Source: Thermofilum uzonense | Lineage (GTDB): Archaea; Thermoproteota; Thermoprotei; Thermofilales; Thermofilaceae | Reading direction: 5' to 3' | NCBI RefSeq assembly: GCF_000993805.1 | Contig: NZ_CP009961.1 | Span: 334,001-398,000 of the forward strand | DNA: 64,000 bases | In this document: positions 8,815 to 17,006 of the stretch, in pieces | Position numbering within the stretch: position 1 is the first letter of the stretch | Layout of the letters: each line of letters starts with the position of its first letter | Notes under the pieces: generated by a model | What the model was told of the DNA's origin: nothing | The model's database searches: none | What the model saw: only the letters and a program-made list of their open reading frames with translations | Program-made: the position numbers and the translations under genes

Positions 8815-9144
8815 TTTATCTCTCTTGCCGTTATCATATATCCATGTACCTACCACCAGCTAGCTCTTGATAGACGAACCATTCAAGCAATTTTACTGAA
8901 CAGCACTCCAGGCTAACAGATAGCTCGATCTCCATTTGGATTAGTGCTTGATGCGGGAAATAAAAAGCAAAGGAGGTTTCATACGCCATAATATCCAGAT
9001 ATGAGAGTAGATGGCACGTTTAGGCATGAGTCGAGGCTATTACCCCTCGAGACTCTAGTCTACACACTTTAAAAGAGGGGAGCCACGTCTTACCCTTGCA
9101 AGGCTTCACGATTGTATGCCCCTAAAGTACCAGGGAAGTGAATA
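8815..9144. other. 330-base gap with a weak hairpin and one short ORF
   Basis: Between the convergent AOR and SDR genes I see no RNA gene I can name. A hairpin can form at 9028-9054 (GAGTCGAGG against CCTCGAGACTC with a bulge). On the minus strand an open frame from ATG 8989 to TGA 8834 would give 51 residues (MAYETSFAFYFP...), containing VSLECCSVKLLEWFVY. It has no clear ribosome-binding site and I cannot tell whether it is translated. Confidence 0.35.
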
Positions 9145-9939
9145 CTAGAACACAGACACCTGCTTACCACCGTCGACAGGTATCATGGCCCCATTTATGT
9201 AGGAGGCGTAGTCACTCGCAAGGAAAGCTGCAAGGTATCCTATCTCTTCTGGAGTTCCCAAACGTCCAGCTGGGATATCAGAGGTCAGTCTTGATAAGGC
9301 CTCTTCGAAGCTTATCCTTTCCTTTTCCGAGGTAACACGCGCTATCTCTTCTACCCTCCTTGTTTTTATAACTCCAGGCATGATCCCATTAACTGTGATA
9401 CCATTGGCCCCGACTTCACGGGCGAGGGTCCTTACAAGCCCTGCGAAGCTGATCCTGATCACGTTGCTCAGAGCTAGGTTCGGGATGGGCTCCTTTATAG
9501 CTAGGCTCGTGAGGAAGATGATCCTCCCCCACCTCTTAGATATCATGTAGGGTAGAACTATCCTAGTGAGGTATATCGCGGGATAAATCAGTAGCCGGAA
9601 AGCTTCCTCCCAATCATTCATATCGAAGTCCATGAATCTCCCGGGCTTTGGGCCTCCTATCGAGTAAAAGAAAACGTCAGGCATTCCCAGGGAGCCAAGT
9701 TTCTCAGAAATTCTTTCCAGGTCCTCACGCTTGGTGAGATCTGCTGGGATAATGTGAGGCTCTCTACCGGAATACTCCTTGATTTCTTCGCTAGCCTCCT
9801 TCAGTCTAGCCGGGCTCCGAGCCACAATAATAACCTTGGCGCCGGCTCGGGACAATACCTTAGCAACGCCGAGGCCTATACCGCTTGAAGCCCCGGTGAC
9901 CAGGGCTATTTTTCCTTCTAGGCTTATTACGATTGCCAT
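9145..9939 (-). CDS. Short-chain dehydrogenase/reductase with altered catalytic site
   Basis: A 264-residue Rossmann protein with the SDR cofactor motif TGASSGIG (residues 15-22), NADP-type basic residue ARS after beta-2, ADLTK, and the C-terminal PAGRLGTPEEIGYLAAFLAS and INGAMIPVDGG typical of classical SDRs. The active site differs: Ser145 is present, but at the positions of the YxxxK pair the sequence is SNVIR, that is Ser158 and Arg162, and the NNAG motif is SIGG. Proteins with this pattern exist as an SDR subgroup, but their chemistry cannot follow the usual Tyr/Lys mechanism. It starts at ATG and is monocistronic. Substrate unknown. Confidence 0.85.
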   Translation of the reverse strand: MAIVISLEGKIALVTGASSGIGLGVAKVLSRAGAKVIIVARSPARLKEASEEIKEYSGREPHIIPADLTKREDLERISEKLGSLGMPDVFFYSIGGPKPGRFMDFDMNDWEEAFRLLIYPAIYLTRIVLPYMISKRWGRIIFLTSLAIKEPIPNLALSNVIRISFAGLVRTLAREVGANGITVNGIMPGVIKTRRVEEIARVTSEKERISFEEALSRLTSDIPAGRLGTPEEIGYLAAFLASDYASYINGAMIPVDGGKQVSVF

Positions 9940-10056
9940 GAAATATAATTGATCATATCTCTAGATTTATTTTTGTCTAGTGACGCACTAGTTCTAATTT
10001 ATACGCAGCAAAAGTTTATTTCGCCTAACAAGTGGAAGACATGGGTGCAGGTTTTC

Positions 10057-10773
10057 TTGGAACTCAGGGTTGAGCGGCTCACAGCTTCCGTAGACAGCAG
10101 TGAGATAGTTAAGGATATAGATCTCCTTCTTAGAAGTGGGGAAATTGTACTCCTGCTAGGCCCCAACGGTGCAGGCAAGACTACGCTTCTCTCAGCAATA
10201 GCTGGGCTTCCACGCGTTCATGTTTCGCGTGGCCGTATTTTACTGGGAGGCGAGGACGTTACCCCTCTGCCAGCCTATGAGAGAGCGAAGAAAGGCATAG
10301 TCCTATCCTATCAGATTCCACCAGAGTTAACGGGAGTTAAGGTCTCAAGGCTGGCCAAACTGATAGCAGAGCGCATGGGAGGCGAAGATCTCATTGGGGC
10401 TTTATCAAATATACTTGAGATAAACCATCTGTTCGAGAGAGACGCATTTAGGGGTTTCAGTGGTGGTGAGCGAAAGCGCGTCGAGGTCTTCCTGACAGCG
10501 CTTACAAGGCCAAGGTTCGCGCTCCTTGACGAGCCTGACAGCGGCGTAGATCTTGATAGCATAAAGCTTATCGCGGAGGCTATCAGGTTCATGGTTGAGA
10601 AGCTCAGAACCGGTATGTTAATCGTTACACACACGAGAATCTTAGCCGAGCGTGTCGGCATAGAAGCCCATGGAGTGGTGTTGAAGGAGGGCCGTATAGC
10701 ATGCTCGGGTCGGGCTTCTGAACTGTTAGAGTTACTCGAGGAGAGGGGGTTTGATGGTGTCTGTGGTGGATAG
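10057..10773 (+). CDS. sufC: SufC-type ABC ATPase of Fe-S cluster assembly
   Basis: A cytoplasmic ATPase of about 238 residues that partners SufB in building Fe-S clusters. Walker A is GPNGAGKTT, the signature is FSGGERKRVEV, and Walker B is FALLDEPDSGVDLDS followed by ITHT-like IVTHTR. The SufC-specific spacing PLPAYERAKKGIVLSYQIPPELTGV is present. The longer open frame from 9949 is unlikely; TTG 10057 gives MELRVERLTASV, matching usual SufC N-termini, while GTG 10045 is a plausible leaderless start below a TATA-like AAAAGTTTATTT. The 3' end overlaps sufB by about 20 bases, so the two are coupled. Confidence 0.92.
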   Translation: MELRVERLTASVDSSEIVKDIDLLLRSGEIVLLLGPNGAGKTTLLSAIAGLPRVHVSRGRILLGGEDVTPLPAYERAKKGIVLSYQIPPELTGVKVSRLAKLIAERMGGEDLIGALSNILEINHLFERDAFRGFSGGERKRVEVFLTALTRPRFALLDEPDSGVDLDSIKLIAEAIRFMVEKLRTGMLIVTHTRILAERVGIEAHGVVLKEGRIACSGRASELLELLEERGFDGVCGG

Positions 10774-11974
10774 GGAAAAGGTTCTTAAGGCATTGGAAAA
10801 GGCCTCGCCTTACGGACCAGACATCGACTTATCAGCCTACAAACCTGCGGGCTCGGTATACGGTTTAGAATCCTCTATGGAGGGTCTTGAAGAGTCTGTA
10901 GAGAAGAAGATAGGTGTAAAGCCGGGACAGCTGAGTTACCTTCAGTGGGGCGAGACCGCGCTCGCAAAAGCGATGTCGGAGAGGTTTAAAGAGGTGGGCG
11001 TTACTGTAGAGCCCTTAGCGCAGGCATTAAAAAAGTACGAGCTCGCACGGAGACTTGCATGGAAGCTCATAGAGCCCGACGTGGATAAATATACAGCTCA
11101 CACGTTCCTGTACGGAAGGGAGGCTGGATACTTTGTATATGTGCCTCCAGGAGTAAAGACTCCTTGGCCAGTCTACACATGCCTAAGCCTTTTCACGGGT
11201 TACGATGAAGTTCAACATGCCCACAATATTATTTATGTCGACGAGGGTGCTGAAGCTCATGTCACGACAGGCTGCTTAGTCCCCCATGGGAAAAGCGGTG
11301 GCCTACATATCGGCGTGTCCGAGTTCTATGTTGCTAAAAACGCTAAGCTAGTCTTCACAATGCTCCATTCATGGGGTGAAGGAACACACGTCAGACCACG
11401 AACCGTTGTCCGCGTGGAGGAGGGTGGACAGTACCTGAGCTATTATGCCCTTTACAGCCCAGTGGCTTCAGTCCAGACTTATCCAAAGGTATACCTAGAC
11501 AAAAATGCTAACGCTAAGCTAGTCTCGGTTGTAGCAGGTACAGGAAATGGCTACTATGACCTTGGTGGCGAGGCCCTCCTACGTGGCGAAAATGCCTCCG
11601 CAGAGCTTGTTTCTCGAGTTATCGCGAGTAAAGGCTCTAAAATTTACACGAGGGCTAAGATCAATGCATCGGCTCCCGGAGGCAAGGGTCATATTGAATG
11701 CCTCGGCCTACTAATGGACAACGAGTCGATAATAGAGGCCATACCTGTCCTCTCCTCCTCAAAACAGGAAGTCCAGTTAACCCATGAGGCGGCCATTGGG
11801 ATGATAGCAGGCGAGAAGATAGAGTACCTGATGTCTAAGGGCTTCAGCGAGGATGAAGCGAGGAGTATACTTCTTAGAGGATTTCTCGCTGCGGAAGTGC
11901 CCGGTATCCCGCCAGCGGTGAAGGTAGAGATAGATAGGATCATAGATTACATAGTCAGGCATGCGTTTGGATAA
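10754..11974 (+). CDS. sufB: SufB/SufD-family Fe-S assembly scaffold
   Basis: A scaffold of about 406 residues with the SufB/SufD beta-helix: YVYVPPGVKTPWPVYTC, HNIIYVDEGAEAHVTTGC, GLHIGVSEFYVAKNAKL, and C-terminal LTHEAAIGMIAGEKIEYLMS followed by the helical GFSEDEARSILLRGFLAA. The start is ATG 10754 behind GAGAGGGGG. Only SufC and this one scaffold protein are encoded here, with no SufD, SufS, SufE or SufU nearby. That matches the two-component SufBC (SMS-type) systems described in archaea and anaerobic bacteria. It would supply clusters to the many ferredoxin-type proteins in this window. Confidence 0.92.
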   Translation: MVSVVDREKVLKALEKASPYGPDIDLSAYKPAGSVYGLESSMEGLEESVEKKIGVKPGQLSYLQWGETALAKAMSERFKEVGVTVEPLAQALKKYELARRLAWKLIEPDVDKYTAHTFLYGREAGYFVYVPPGVKTPWPVYTCLSLFTGYDEVQHAHNIIYVDEGAEAHVTTGCLVPHGKSGGLHIGVSEFYVAKNAKLVFTMLHSWGEGTHVRPRTVVRVEEGGQYLSYYALYSPVASVQTYPKVYLDKNANAKLVSVVAGTGNGYYDLGGEALLRGENASAELVSRVIASKGSKIYTRAKINASAPGGKGHIECLGLLMDNESIIEAIPVLSSSKQEVQLTHEAAIGMIAGEKIEYLMSKGFSEDEARSILLRGFLAAEVPGIPPAVKVEIDRIIDYIVRHAFG

Positions 11975-12097
11975 CCTCAACCATCAATTGGCGTGTATTT
12001 TTGTAGAAACGCTTGGTTTAAGCCCCTGAGGGTTTCTCAACCCGCTCAAGACACTTGGATGAAGAGATTTAAATAAAGGGATACGCGTGAAACACCT

Positions 12098-12628
12098 GTG
12101 GAGTCTCGCAAGATAGCCTTAGCCAGCCTGATAGCATCTCTCTACGCCATACTAGTATACATTCTTCCAATGACGTCATTTCTCCTTTGGCAGGTACGGA
12201 TTGCCGACTCTCTTCTGCCCCTAGTCACTGTTCTTGGTTATCCAGCCGTAATAGGAGTCAGTGTCGGCTGTTTCATTGGAAATATCCTGGCTGCCCCTTG
12301 GGGCTCCTCAGGCCTTAATTTCCTTGACGCATTACTCGGTAGCTTGGTGAACTTTGTCGCGGGATACACTGCATATAAGCTCGCCTACAGGAGGGGATTT
12401 TTACTAAGGGTTGCCGCTGTTCTATCACAAGTTATGATAGTGAGTATTGGAGTGGGAAGCTATCTGAGGTGGTTCCTTTTATGGGCCTTTAATACAGATG
12501 TGACGCTGGTGGTCTCCATTGCAGGTGTATTACCCGGCTCGCTGGTATCTATTTTCTTTCTAGGCTTACCTCTATCGTTGGGAGTTGAACGTGCTTTAAA
12601 AACAACAGGATATCGCGTAGAGGTTTAG
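12098..12628 (+). CDS. QueT-family membrane transporter component
   Basis: A membrane protein of 176 residues with about five hydrophobic helices. RIADSLLPLVTVLGYPAVIGVSVGC followed by IGNILAAPWG resembles the QueT family, whose members are ECF-type substrate-specific components proposed to import queuosine precursors; in archaea a deazapurine for archaeosine is a possible substrate. The GTG start sits about 26 bases below the TATA-like GATTTAAATAAA at 12066-12077, so the message is probably leaderless. No ECF ATPase or T component is adjacent. The family call is good, the substrate inferred. Confidence 0.75.
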   Translation: MESRKIALASLIASLYAILVYILPMTSFLLWQVRIADSLLPLVTVLGYPAVIGVSVGCFIGNILAAPWGSSGLNFLDALLGSLVNFVAGYTAYKLAYRRGFLLRVAAVLSQVMIVSIGVGSYLRWFLLWAFNTDVTLVVSIAGVLPGSLVSIFFLGLPLSLGVERALKTTGYRVEV

Positions 12629-12760
12629 GACCTATAAGTCTCCCTTACACCCTTCCAGGCCGTTTCAAGTCTAGTTTTCTTCTATTCAAGGTCCCCGGTT
12701 CAAAGGAGAAGCTCACGCCTGGAGTAAGGTTATTAGATTACCAGAATCAATGTTTTCTGT

Positions 12761-13627
12761 ATGGTTGCGATTGACGCAACGAGGCCCTCCCGCCTCTCAC
12801 TCCTGGGTCGATACGCTTTCCCAGTAATAGTGCTAGTCTTCGCTACTGGGGATTTTCTTGGACAGTTCACAATCTATGTTCCCTTGGTCTTGCTCGGCAT
12901 CTACCACCTTTTTTCATACGAGTTAGGCTGGCCCGAGAAGTTTTTTACACTCGCCCTTTACTCCTATTCTTTCGGCCTTAGTCTGATAGGCTATTCAAGT
13001 TTAAATGATTCTTTCTTCTTGGGCTCTCTGATACTCTCCCCGATAGCCCTTATAACGATAGACGTCGAAAGGCTCTTCAGTGAGTACCGCCTCACCAGGA
13101 GCACCCTCGAAATTAGAGGTATCAGGAAAGACTCGATCATCCCACGACTCACTGTAAGATACATCCCAACGTATATCATAGAGGAGGTCAGAATTAAAAA
13201 GCCGATCCTCTCCCGTCTATTCCGGCTAGGGTACCTCGACCTTTCCGTAGGGACACCGGCAGGAGGAATCGTGTTCAAAGGCATACGCGAGGACTCCTCC
13301 TTATTCAAAAATCTCATAGGACTTGCATCAGGAGTCGATCTACCCCATAAAGAAACAGAAAAAATAATTCTCTACTCCTCGGGAGATGGTTTTGAGGTTA
13401 AGGGATCATTTAACCGTGAGAAGGCACATAATCCCTTAACGATTTTTTACCGTTTCCTCCTTTTCTTCTCGAACACCTTCAACTCTACGCTTCACGTGGA
13501 GGATGGTTTAAATTCTCAAAGTAATACCTCCAAAGAAGATGAGAACTCCCTAACCCGTATGAGTGAAAAAGACAAAAAAGCTCCACGGGATTCAAGGTTA
13601 CGAAATCGCATCGAGAGGCTCCTCTAA
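12761..13627 (+). CDS. Membrane protein with bacterial PH-like (bPH2/YdbS-type) domain
   Basis: A 288-residue protein with three or four hydrophobic segments in residues 15-105, then SEYRLTRSTLEIRGIRKDS and a beta-rich stretch through about residue 200. This is the arrangement of YdbS-like membrane PH domains, where a strand pair follows the last helix. The C-terminal 70 residues are polar and charged and look disordered (NSQSNTSKEDEN, SEKDKKAPRDSRLRNR). It ends 18 bases before the start of the BrxL-like gene, on the same strand, so the two are likely cotranscribed. Function unknown; a membrane anchor or sensor for the neighbouring ATPase is a guess. Confidence 0.6.
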   Translation: MVAIDATRPSRLSLLGRYAFPVIVLVFATGDFLGQFTIYVPLVLLGIYHLFSYELGWPEKFFTLALYSYSFGLSLIGYSSLNDSFFLGSLILSPIALITIDVERLFSEYRLTRSTLEIRGIRKDSIIPRLTVRYIPTYIIEEVRIKKPILSRLFRLGYLDLSVGTPAGGIVFKGIREDSSLFKNLIGLASGVDLPHKETEKIILYSSGDGFEVKGSFNREKAHNPLTIFYRFLLFFSNTFNSTLHVEDGLNSQSNTSKEDENSLTRMSEKDKKAPRDSRLRNRIERLL

Positions 13628-13645
13628 CACGCGGGGTGATGGCAA

Positions 13646-15058
13646 GTGTCTATCAACATAGACGAGAAGGTCAGAATGCTGTTCGGAGAGTACGCAGTAG
13701 ACAAGAGCCTTACACGAACTGGTTCTGTTAGCAGGATACCCGCCTTTATAGCTGAGTTCATGATAGGCCGACTATGCAGTGAGCCCGGCGAGAAGTGCAT
13801 CGACGAGGTTACAGCAAAGGTAAACGAGTTATACCCTGAGCCGAGCTCAAGGGAGTTGTTCCTTGGCAGGCTGAAGGAGAAGGGCGCTATAAAAATCCTA
13901 GATGAGTTTAGGGTACGCGTCAACCTGAAAAAAGACTTGTTTCTCCTCCAGATACCCGCCCTAAGCATAGATGACGCGCTCATAGATGAGAGGATAATAA
14001 AAGAGAACGAGAGGCTCTACAGTGGGCTTTGGGGAGTTGGATTGCTCATTTACGACCCTGGGCTACAGACAAAGGGTAAGAACTTGACCCCCGTGATGAT
14101 GGAGGACTTCGAGCCTTTCCAAGCCTACAATATAGATGTCGAGGTTTTTAGAGAAGCTAGGACGAGTTTTTCACTTGGGGAGTGGATAGACGTGCTTGTT
14201 ACGAGCGTGGGCCTAAACCCTTCAGCGTACAGTTTGAAGCAAAAGCTGCTCTTACTCGTGCGACTAATCCCCATGGCTGAAGCCAACGTTAATATCCTAG
14301 AGCTTGGACCCAGGGCTACAGGCAAAACATTCACATATAGAAACTTGACCTACTACTCGAGGATATACTCCGGCGGAATCGTGTCGCCCGCAAAGCTCTT
14401 CTATGATGCTAGAAGCAACATTCCAGGAGATCTCGTCGTGAACGACGTTGTCGTCTTCGACGAGATAAGTAAGATAAAGTTTTCAAACTCTGATGAGGTC
14501 GTAGCCAAGTTAAAGGACTATATGGTGGACGGATACTTCGAGAGGGGCGGCTTTCACCCGAAGAGACCAAGCACCTGTTCCCTGGTACTTATAGGCAACG
14601 TGGATGCAGAGAAAACTGCTACCACGCAAGGCATAATCTCGCACCTCCCTAGCTTCATGCATGACACAGCCTTTTTGGACCGTGTTCACGGCTTCATACA
14701 TGGATGGGAGTTGCCCAAGATTATGAAAAGCGATGAGCACCTGGCAAGGGGCTATGGGATCGCCTCCGACTATCTAGCCGAGGTACTTCACAGGATAAGG
14801 ACTGAAAGCCTCGAAAAGGAGGTCGAGTCAACCTTTGAGCTGCAAGGAGCCCCAACAATAAGAGACGAGAAAGCTGTTAAAAAGCTGTTATCAGGTGCTC
14901 TAAAGCTATTATTCCCAGACGAGGGTTATGATAAGGAGGAGCTAGCCCTTGTCGCGGAACCGCTCGTAGAGCTCAGAAATAACGTGAACAGGTTGCTCAA
15001 CGCGTTGTCACCACGCGAATTCCCGGCTAGAAACCTGAGATTAAAAGTGCGAGGATAA
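13646..15058 (+). CDS. Orphan BrxL-like AAA+ ATPase lacking the Lon protease domain
   Basis: A 470-residue protein matching the AAA+ core of BREX BrxL. Walker A is ELGPRATGKT (to about residue 228), followed by YRNLTYYSRIYSGGIVSPAK; Walker B is VVVFDEIS (about 268-275); sensor 1 is VLIGNVD; and the Arg-finger region is HDTAFLDRVHGFIHGWELPK. Full BrxL proteins are usually near 680 residues and end in a Lon-like peptidase domain; here the sequence ends after a helical region with no Ser/Lys protease motifs. The start is GTG with a strong GGGGTGAT ribosome-binding site. No other BREX gene (brxA, B, C, pglX, pglZ) is nearby. It may be a stand-alone defence or DNA-handling ATPase. Confidence 0.8.
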   Translation: MSINIDEKVRMLFGEYAVDKSLTRTGSVSRIPAFIAEFMIGRLCSEPGEKCIDEVTAKVNELYPEPSSRELFLGRLKEKGAIKILDEFRVRVNLKKDLFLLQIPALSIDDALIDERIIKENERLYSGLWGVGLLIYDPGLQTKGKNLTPVMMEDFEPFQAYNIDVEVFREARTSFSLGEWIDVLVTSVGLNPSAYSLKQKLLLLVRLIPMAEANVNILELGPRATGKTFTYRNLTYYSRIYSGGIVSPAKLFYDARSNIPGDLVVNDVVVFDEISKIKFSNSDEVVAKLKDYMVDGYFERGGFHPKRPSTCSLVLIGNVDAEKTATTQGIISHLPSFMHDTAFLDRVHGFIHGWELPKIMKSDEHLARGYGIASDYLAEVLHRIRTESLEKEVESTFELQGAPTIRDEKAVKKLLSGALKLLFPDEGYDKEELALVAEPLVELRNNVNRLLNALSPREFPARNLRLKVRG

Positions 15059-15093
15059 ACTCCAATCCCTTTCTCTGCTATCCTCAGGAGCTG

Positions 15094-15855
15094 CTAGGCT
15101 TTCCGAGACGGGATGTCGACTAAGGAAAGCGTCTGCCTGAGCTTCAAGTAAATCTGCCTTATCTCCTCTACAAGTGCTTCAAGATACTCTTCAGCCTTCT
15201 CAGGACTAAAGACGACCTCACCCTCTGTTTCAGAGTAGTTGATTATGGTCCCTGGCAACGGATATGCTCGCACGCCAGCTGAGGCGGTGAAGATCGCATC
15301 GCTACTATACTGGCTTTTCTTGACGATGTTTGGTCGGAAGAGTTCAATGAGCGCAGTCTCGTCCGTAGCCGCGTGTCCCCCCTCCTTCCCCAAGTACTTT
15401 TTAGTTAATCCCCTGTCTCGTGCAAGTGTCCACCAGTCGATAAGGAGTGTCGCAAGCCTGTGGTCAAGCCAAGCTCTCCGAGCAGCGTTGTCTAAAGCGA
15501 GAGTGTTGCCCCCATGGCCGTTTAGTATCAATGCTATTCTAATGCCATGAAATGCAATGCTCTCAAGAACGTCGTAGACAATGTTTTCCAAGCTCTCAGG
15601 CCTCACTCTTATAGACCCTGGATAACCATGTAAGCTGTTCGTGACACCGTAGTTTAAGGTTGGGAGGATAAGAGCGTTGATTTTCACCGCGAGTTTCTCA
15701 GCTATCAATTCAGGTATATAGTTGTCAGTGCCGAGAGGAAGGTGAGGGCCGTGAGGCTCGATAGTTCCTATGGGAAAAATAACTGTGTCTATTCCTTCGC
15801 TGAGAAGCTTCCCGACCTCAACATAAGTGAGTTCGGCTAACCTGCGACTTGCCAC
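15094..15855 (-). CDS. Creatininase-family amidohydrolase
   Basis: A cytoplasmic metalloenzyme of 253 residues. Metal-binding signatures of the creatininase superfamily are all present: GTIEPHGPHLPLGTD near residue 30, ILNGHGGNT near 110 and GGHAATDETALIELF near 160. The family covers creatinine amidohydrolase, the formamidopyrimidine deformylase ArfB of archaeal flavin/F420 synthesis, and mycofactocin MftE. Archaeal members are more likely ArfB-like than true creatininases, but sequence alone does not settle this. It starts at GTG and is separated by about 50 bases from the ABC transporter genes on the same strand. Confidence 0.85.
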   Translation of the reverse strand: MASRRLAELTYVEVGKLLSEGIDTVIFPIGTIEPHGPHLPLGTDNYIPELIAEKLAVKINALILPTLNYGVTNSLHGYPGSIRVRPESLENIVYDVLESIAFHGIRIALILNGHGGNTLALDNAARRAWLDHRLATLLIDWWTLARDRGLTKKYLGKEGGHAATDETALIELFRPNIVKKSQYSSDAIFTASAGVRAYPLPGTIINYSETEGEVVFSPEKAEEYLEALVEEIRQIYLKLRQTLSLVDIPSRKA

Positions 15856-15908
15856 GATTTCTAATAATTCCTAAAGCCAAATATCAGTTTATTGGTAGCT
15901 TTGCAGCT

Positions 15909-17003
15909 TTAAGCGAAGCTTTCCTCCTCCCAGCCCGTAACCGGGAAGACGCTAACCTCTGAAGGCTTTATGGCGAGTCTTATTTTCTGACCTGAGCTGA
16001 GTTCTAGCGCTGGATCAAGAAGGGCTGTTATCCTCTGATTTCCAACTCTAACCTTAACCTGGTTGAACATGCCTATGAACATCTGGATCTCGACTATGCC
16101 CTCTAGTGCGTTAGACTCGGATGCATCAACTTTAAAGTCCTCGGTTTTCATTATGGCAGCGACCTTGTCTCCCTCTCTCACGGTGTGTCCAGGTGCGATA
16201 AACCCCTCAAGCGACTGTCCATCAAAGGACACCTTTACTTTTTCTCCTGATATTTCCCTGGCAATCCCTACAAGGTACGTGCTTCTCCCAATAAATGTTG
16301 CAACAAAGAGGTTGTTAGGTTTAGAATATATCTCCTTCGGGGTGCCTACCTGGAGGATTTTACCTTTGTTCATCACCGCTATACGGTCAGCCAGGCTCAT
16401 GGCTTCCTCCTGGTCATGAGTCACATATACTGTCGTTATCCCAAGCGATGACTGTATCCTCTTTATCTCTTCACGCATCTCGATTCTCAGTTTAGCGTCA
16501 AGGTTACTAAGCGGCTCATCGAGCAGGAGAACCTTCGGCTCCACTACTAAAGCTCTCGCTAGGGCTACCCGTTGCTGTTGCCCCCCGCTTAATTGCAGAG
16601 GATACCTGTCCTCCAAGCCCTCAAGCCTTACTAGTTTCAGAGCATCCCTAACCCTCCTCTCTATATCCTCGTCGCTGAGTCCAAGCTGTTTCCGTCTAAT
16701 CTTTAGACCATAGGCGACATTCTCGAAGACCGTCATGTGGGGCCATAGCGCATAGTTCTGGAACACCATAGCCGTATTCCTCTGGTAGGGCTTCACGAAT
16801 GTAACGTCTTGATCTGCAAAGAAGACCTTACCCTCCTCGGGGACCTCGAAGCCAGCAATGATGCGCAGGAGGGTTGTCTTCCCGCATCCACTAGGGCCTA
16901 GCATTGTGAAGAGCTCTCCATCGCGGATCTCTAGCGAGACATTGTCTAAAGCCTTAACCTTCCCGTACACCTTTGTCACATTCAAGATCTTTATCCACAC
17001 CAT
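15909..17003 (-). CDS. ABC importer ATPase (FbpC/PotA type)
   Basis: The 364-residue ATPase has Walker [12 protein letters not shown], the Q-loop in [15 protein letters not shown], the signature [15 protein letters not shown], Walker [17 protein letters not shown] and the switch His in [13 protein letters not shown]-terminal TOBE-type regulatory domain runs from about residue 240 to the end. This is the layout of iron(III), spermidine, thiamine and phosphonate importers. The gene starts at ATG three bases after the permease stop, so it forms one unit with the fused permease upstream. The cargo is not evident. Confidence 0.93.
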   Translation of the reverse strand: MVWIKILNVTKVYGKVKALDNVSLEIRDGELFTMLGPSGCGKTTLLRIIAGFEVPEEGKVFFADQDVTFVKPYQRNTAMVFQNYALWPHMTVFENVAYGLKIRRKQLGLSDEDIERRVRDALKLVRLEGLEDRYPLQLSGGQQQRVALARALVVEPKVLLLDEPLSNLDAKLRIEMREEIKRIQSSLGITTVYVTHDQEEAMSLADRIAVMNKGKILQVGTPKEIYSKPNNLFVATFIGRSTYLVGIAREISGEKVKVSFDGQSLEGFIAPGHTVREGDKVAAIMKTEDFKVDASESNALEGIVEIQMFIGMFNQVKVRVGNQRITALLDPALELSSGQKIRLAIKPSEVSVFPVTGWEEESFA

Positions 17004-17006
17004 AGC

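Noticed and set aside
9949-10056. N-terminal extension of SufC
   Set aside because: It reads through the promoter region, including AAAAGTTTATTT, and does not resemble SufC N-termini.
12001-12060. Riboswitch ahead of the QueT-type gene
   Set aside because: Only a 5-bp GGGTT/AACCC hairpin is visible and the gene appears leaderless, so the hairpin would lie outside the transcript.
12761-15058. A complete BREX locus
   Set aside because: Only a BrxL-like core is present; the methylase at 39-42.5 kb is a type IIG enzyme with its own nuclease site and lies 24 kb away.
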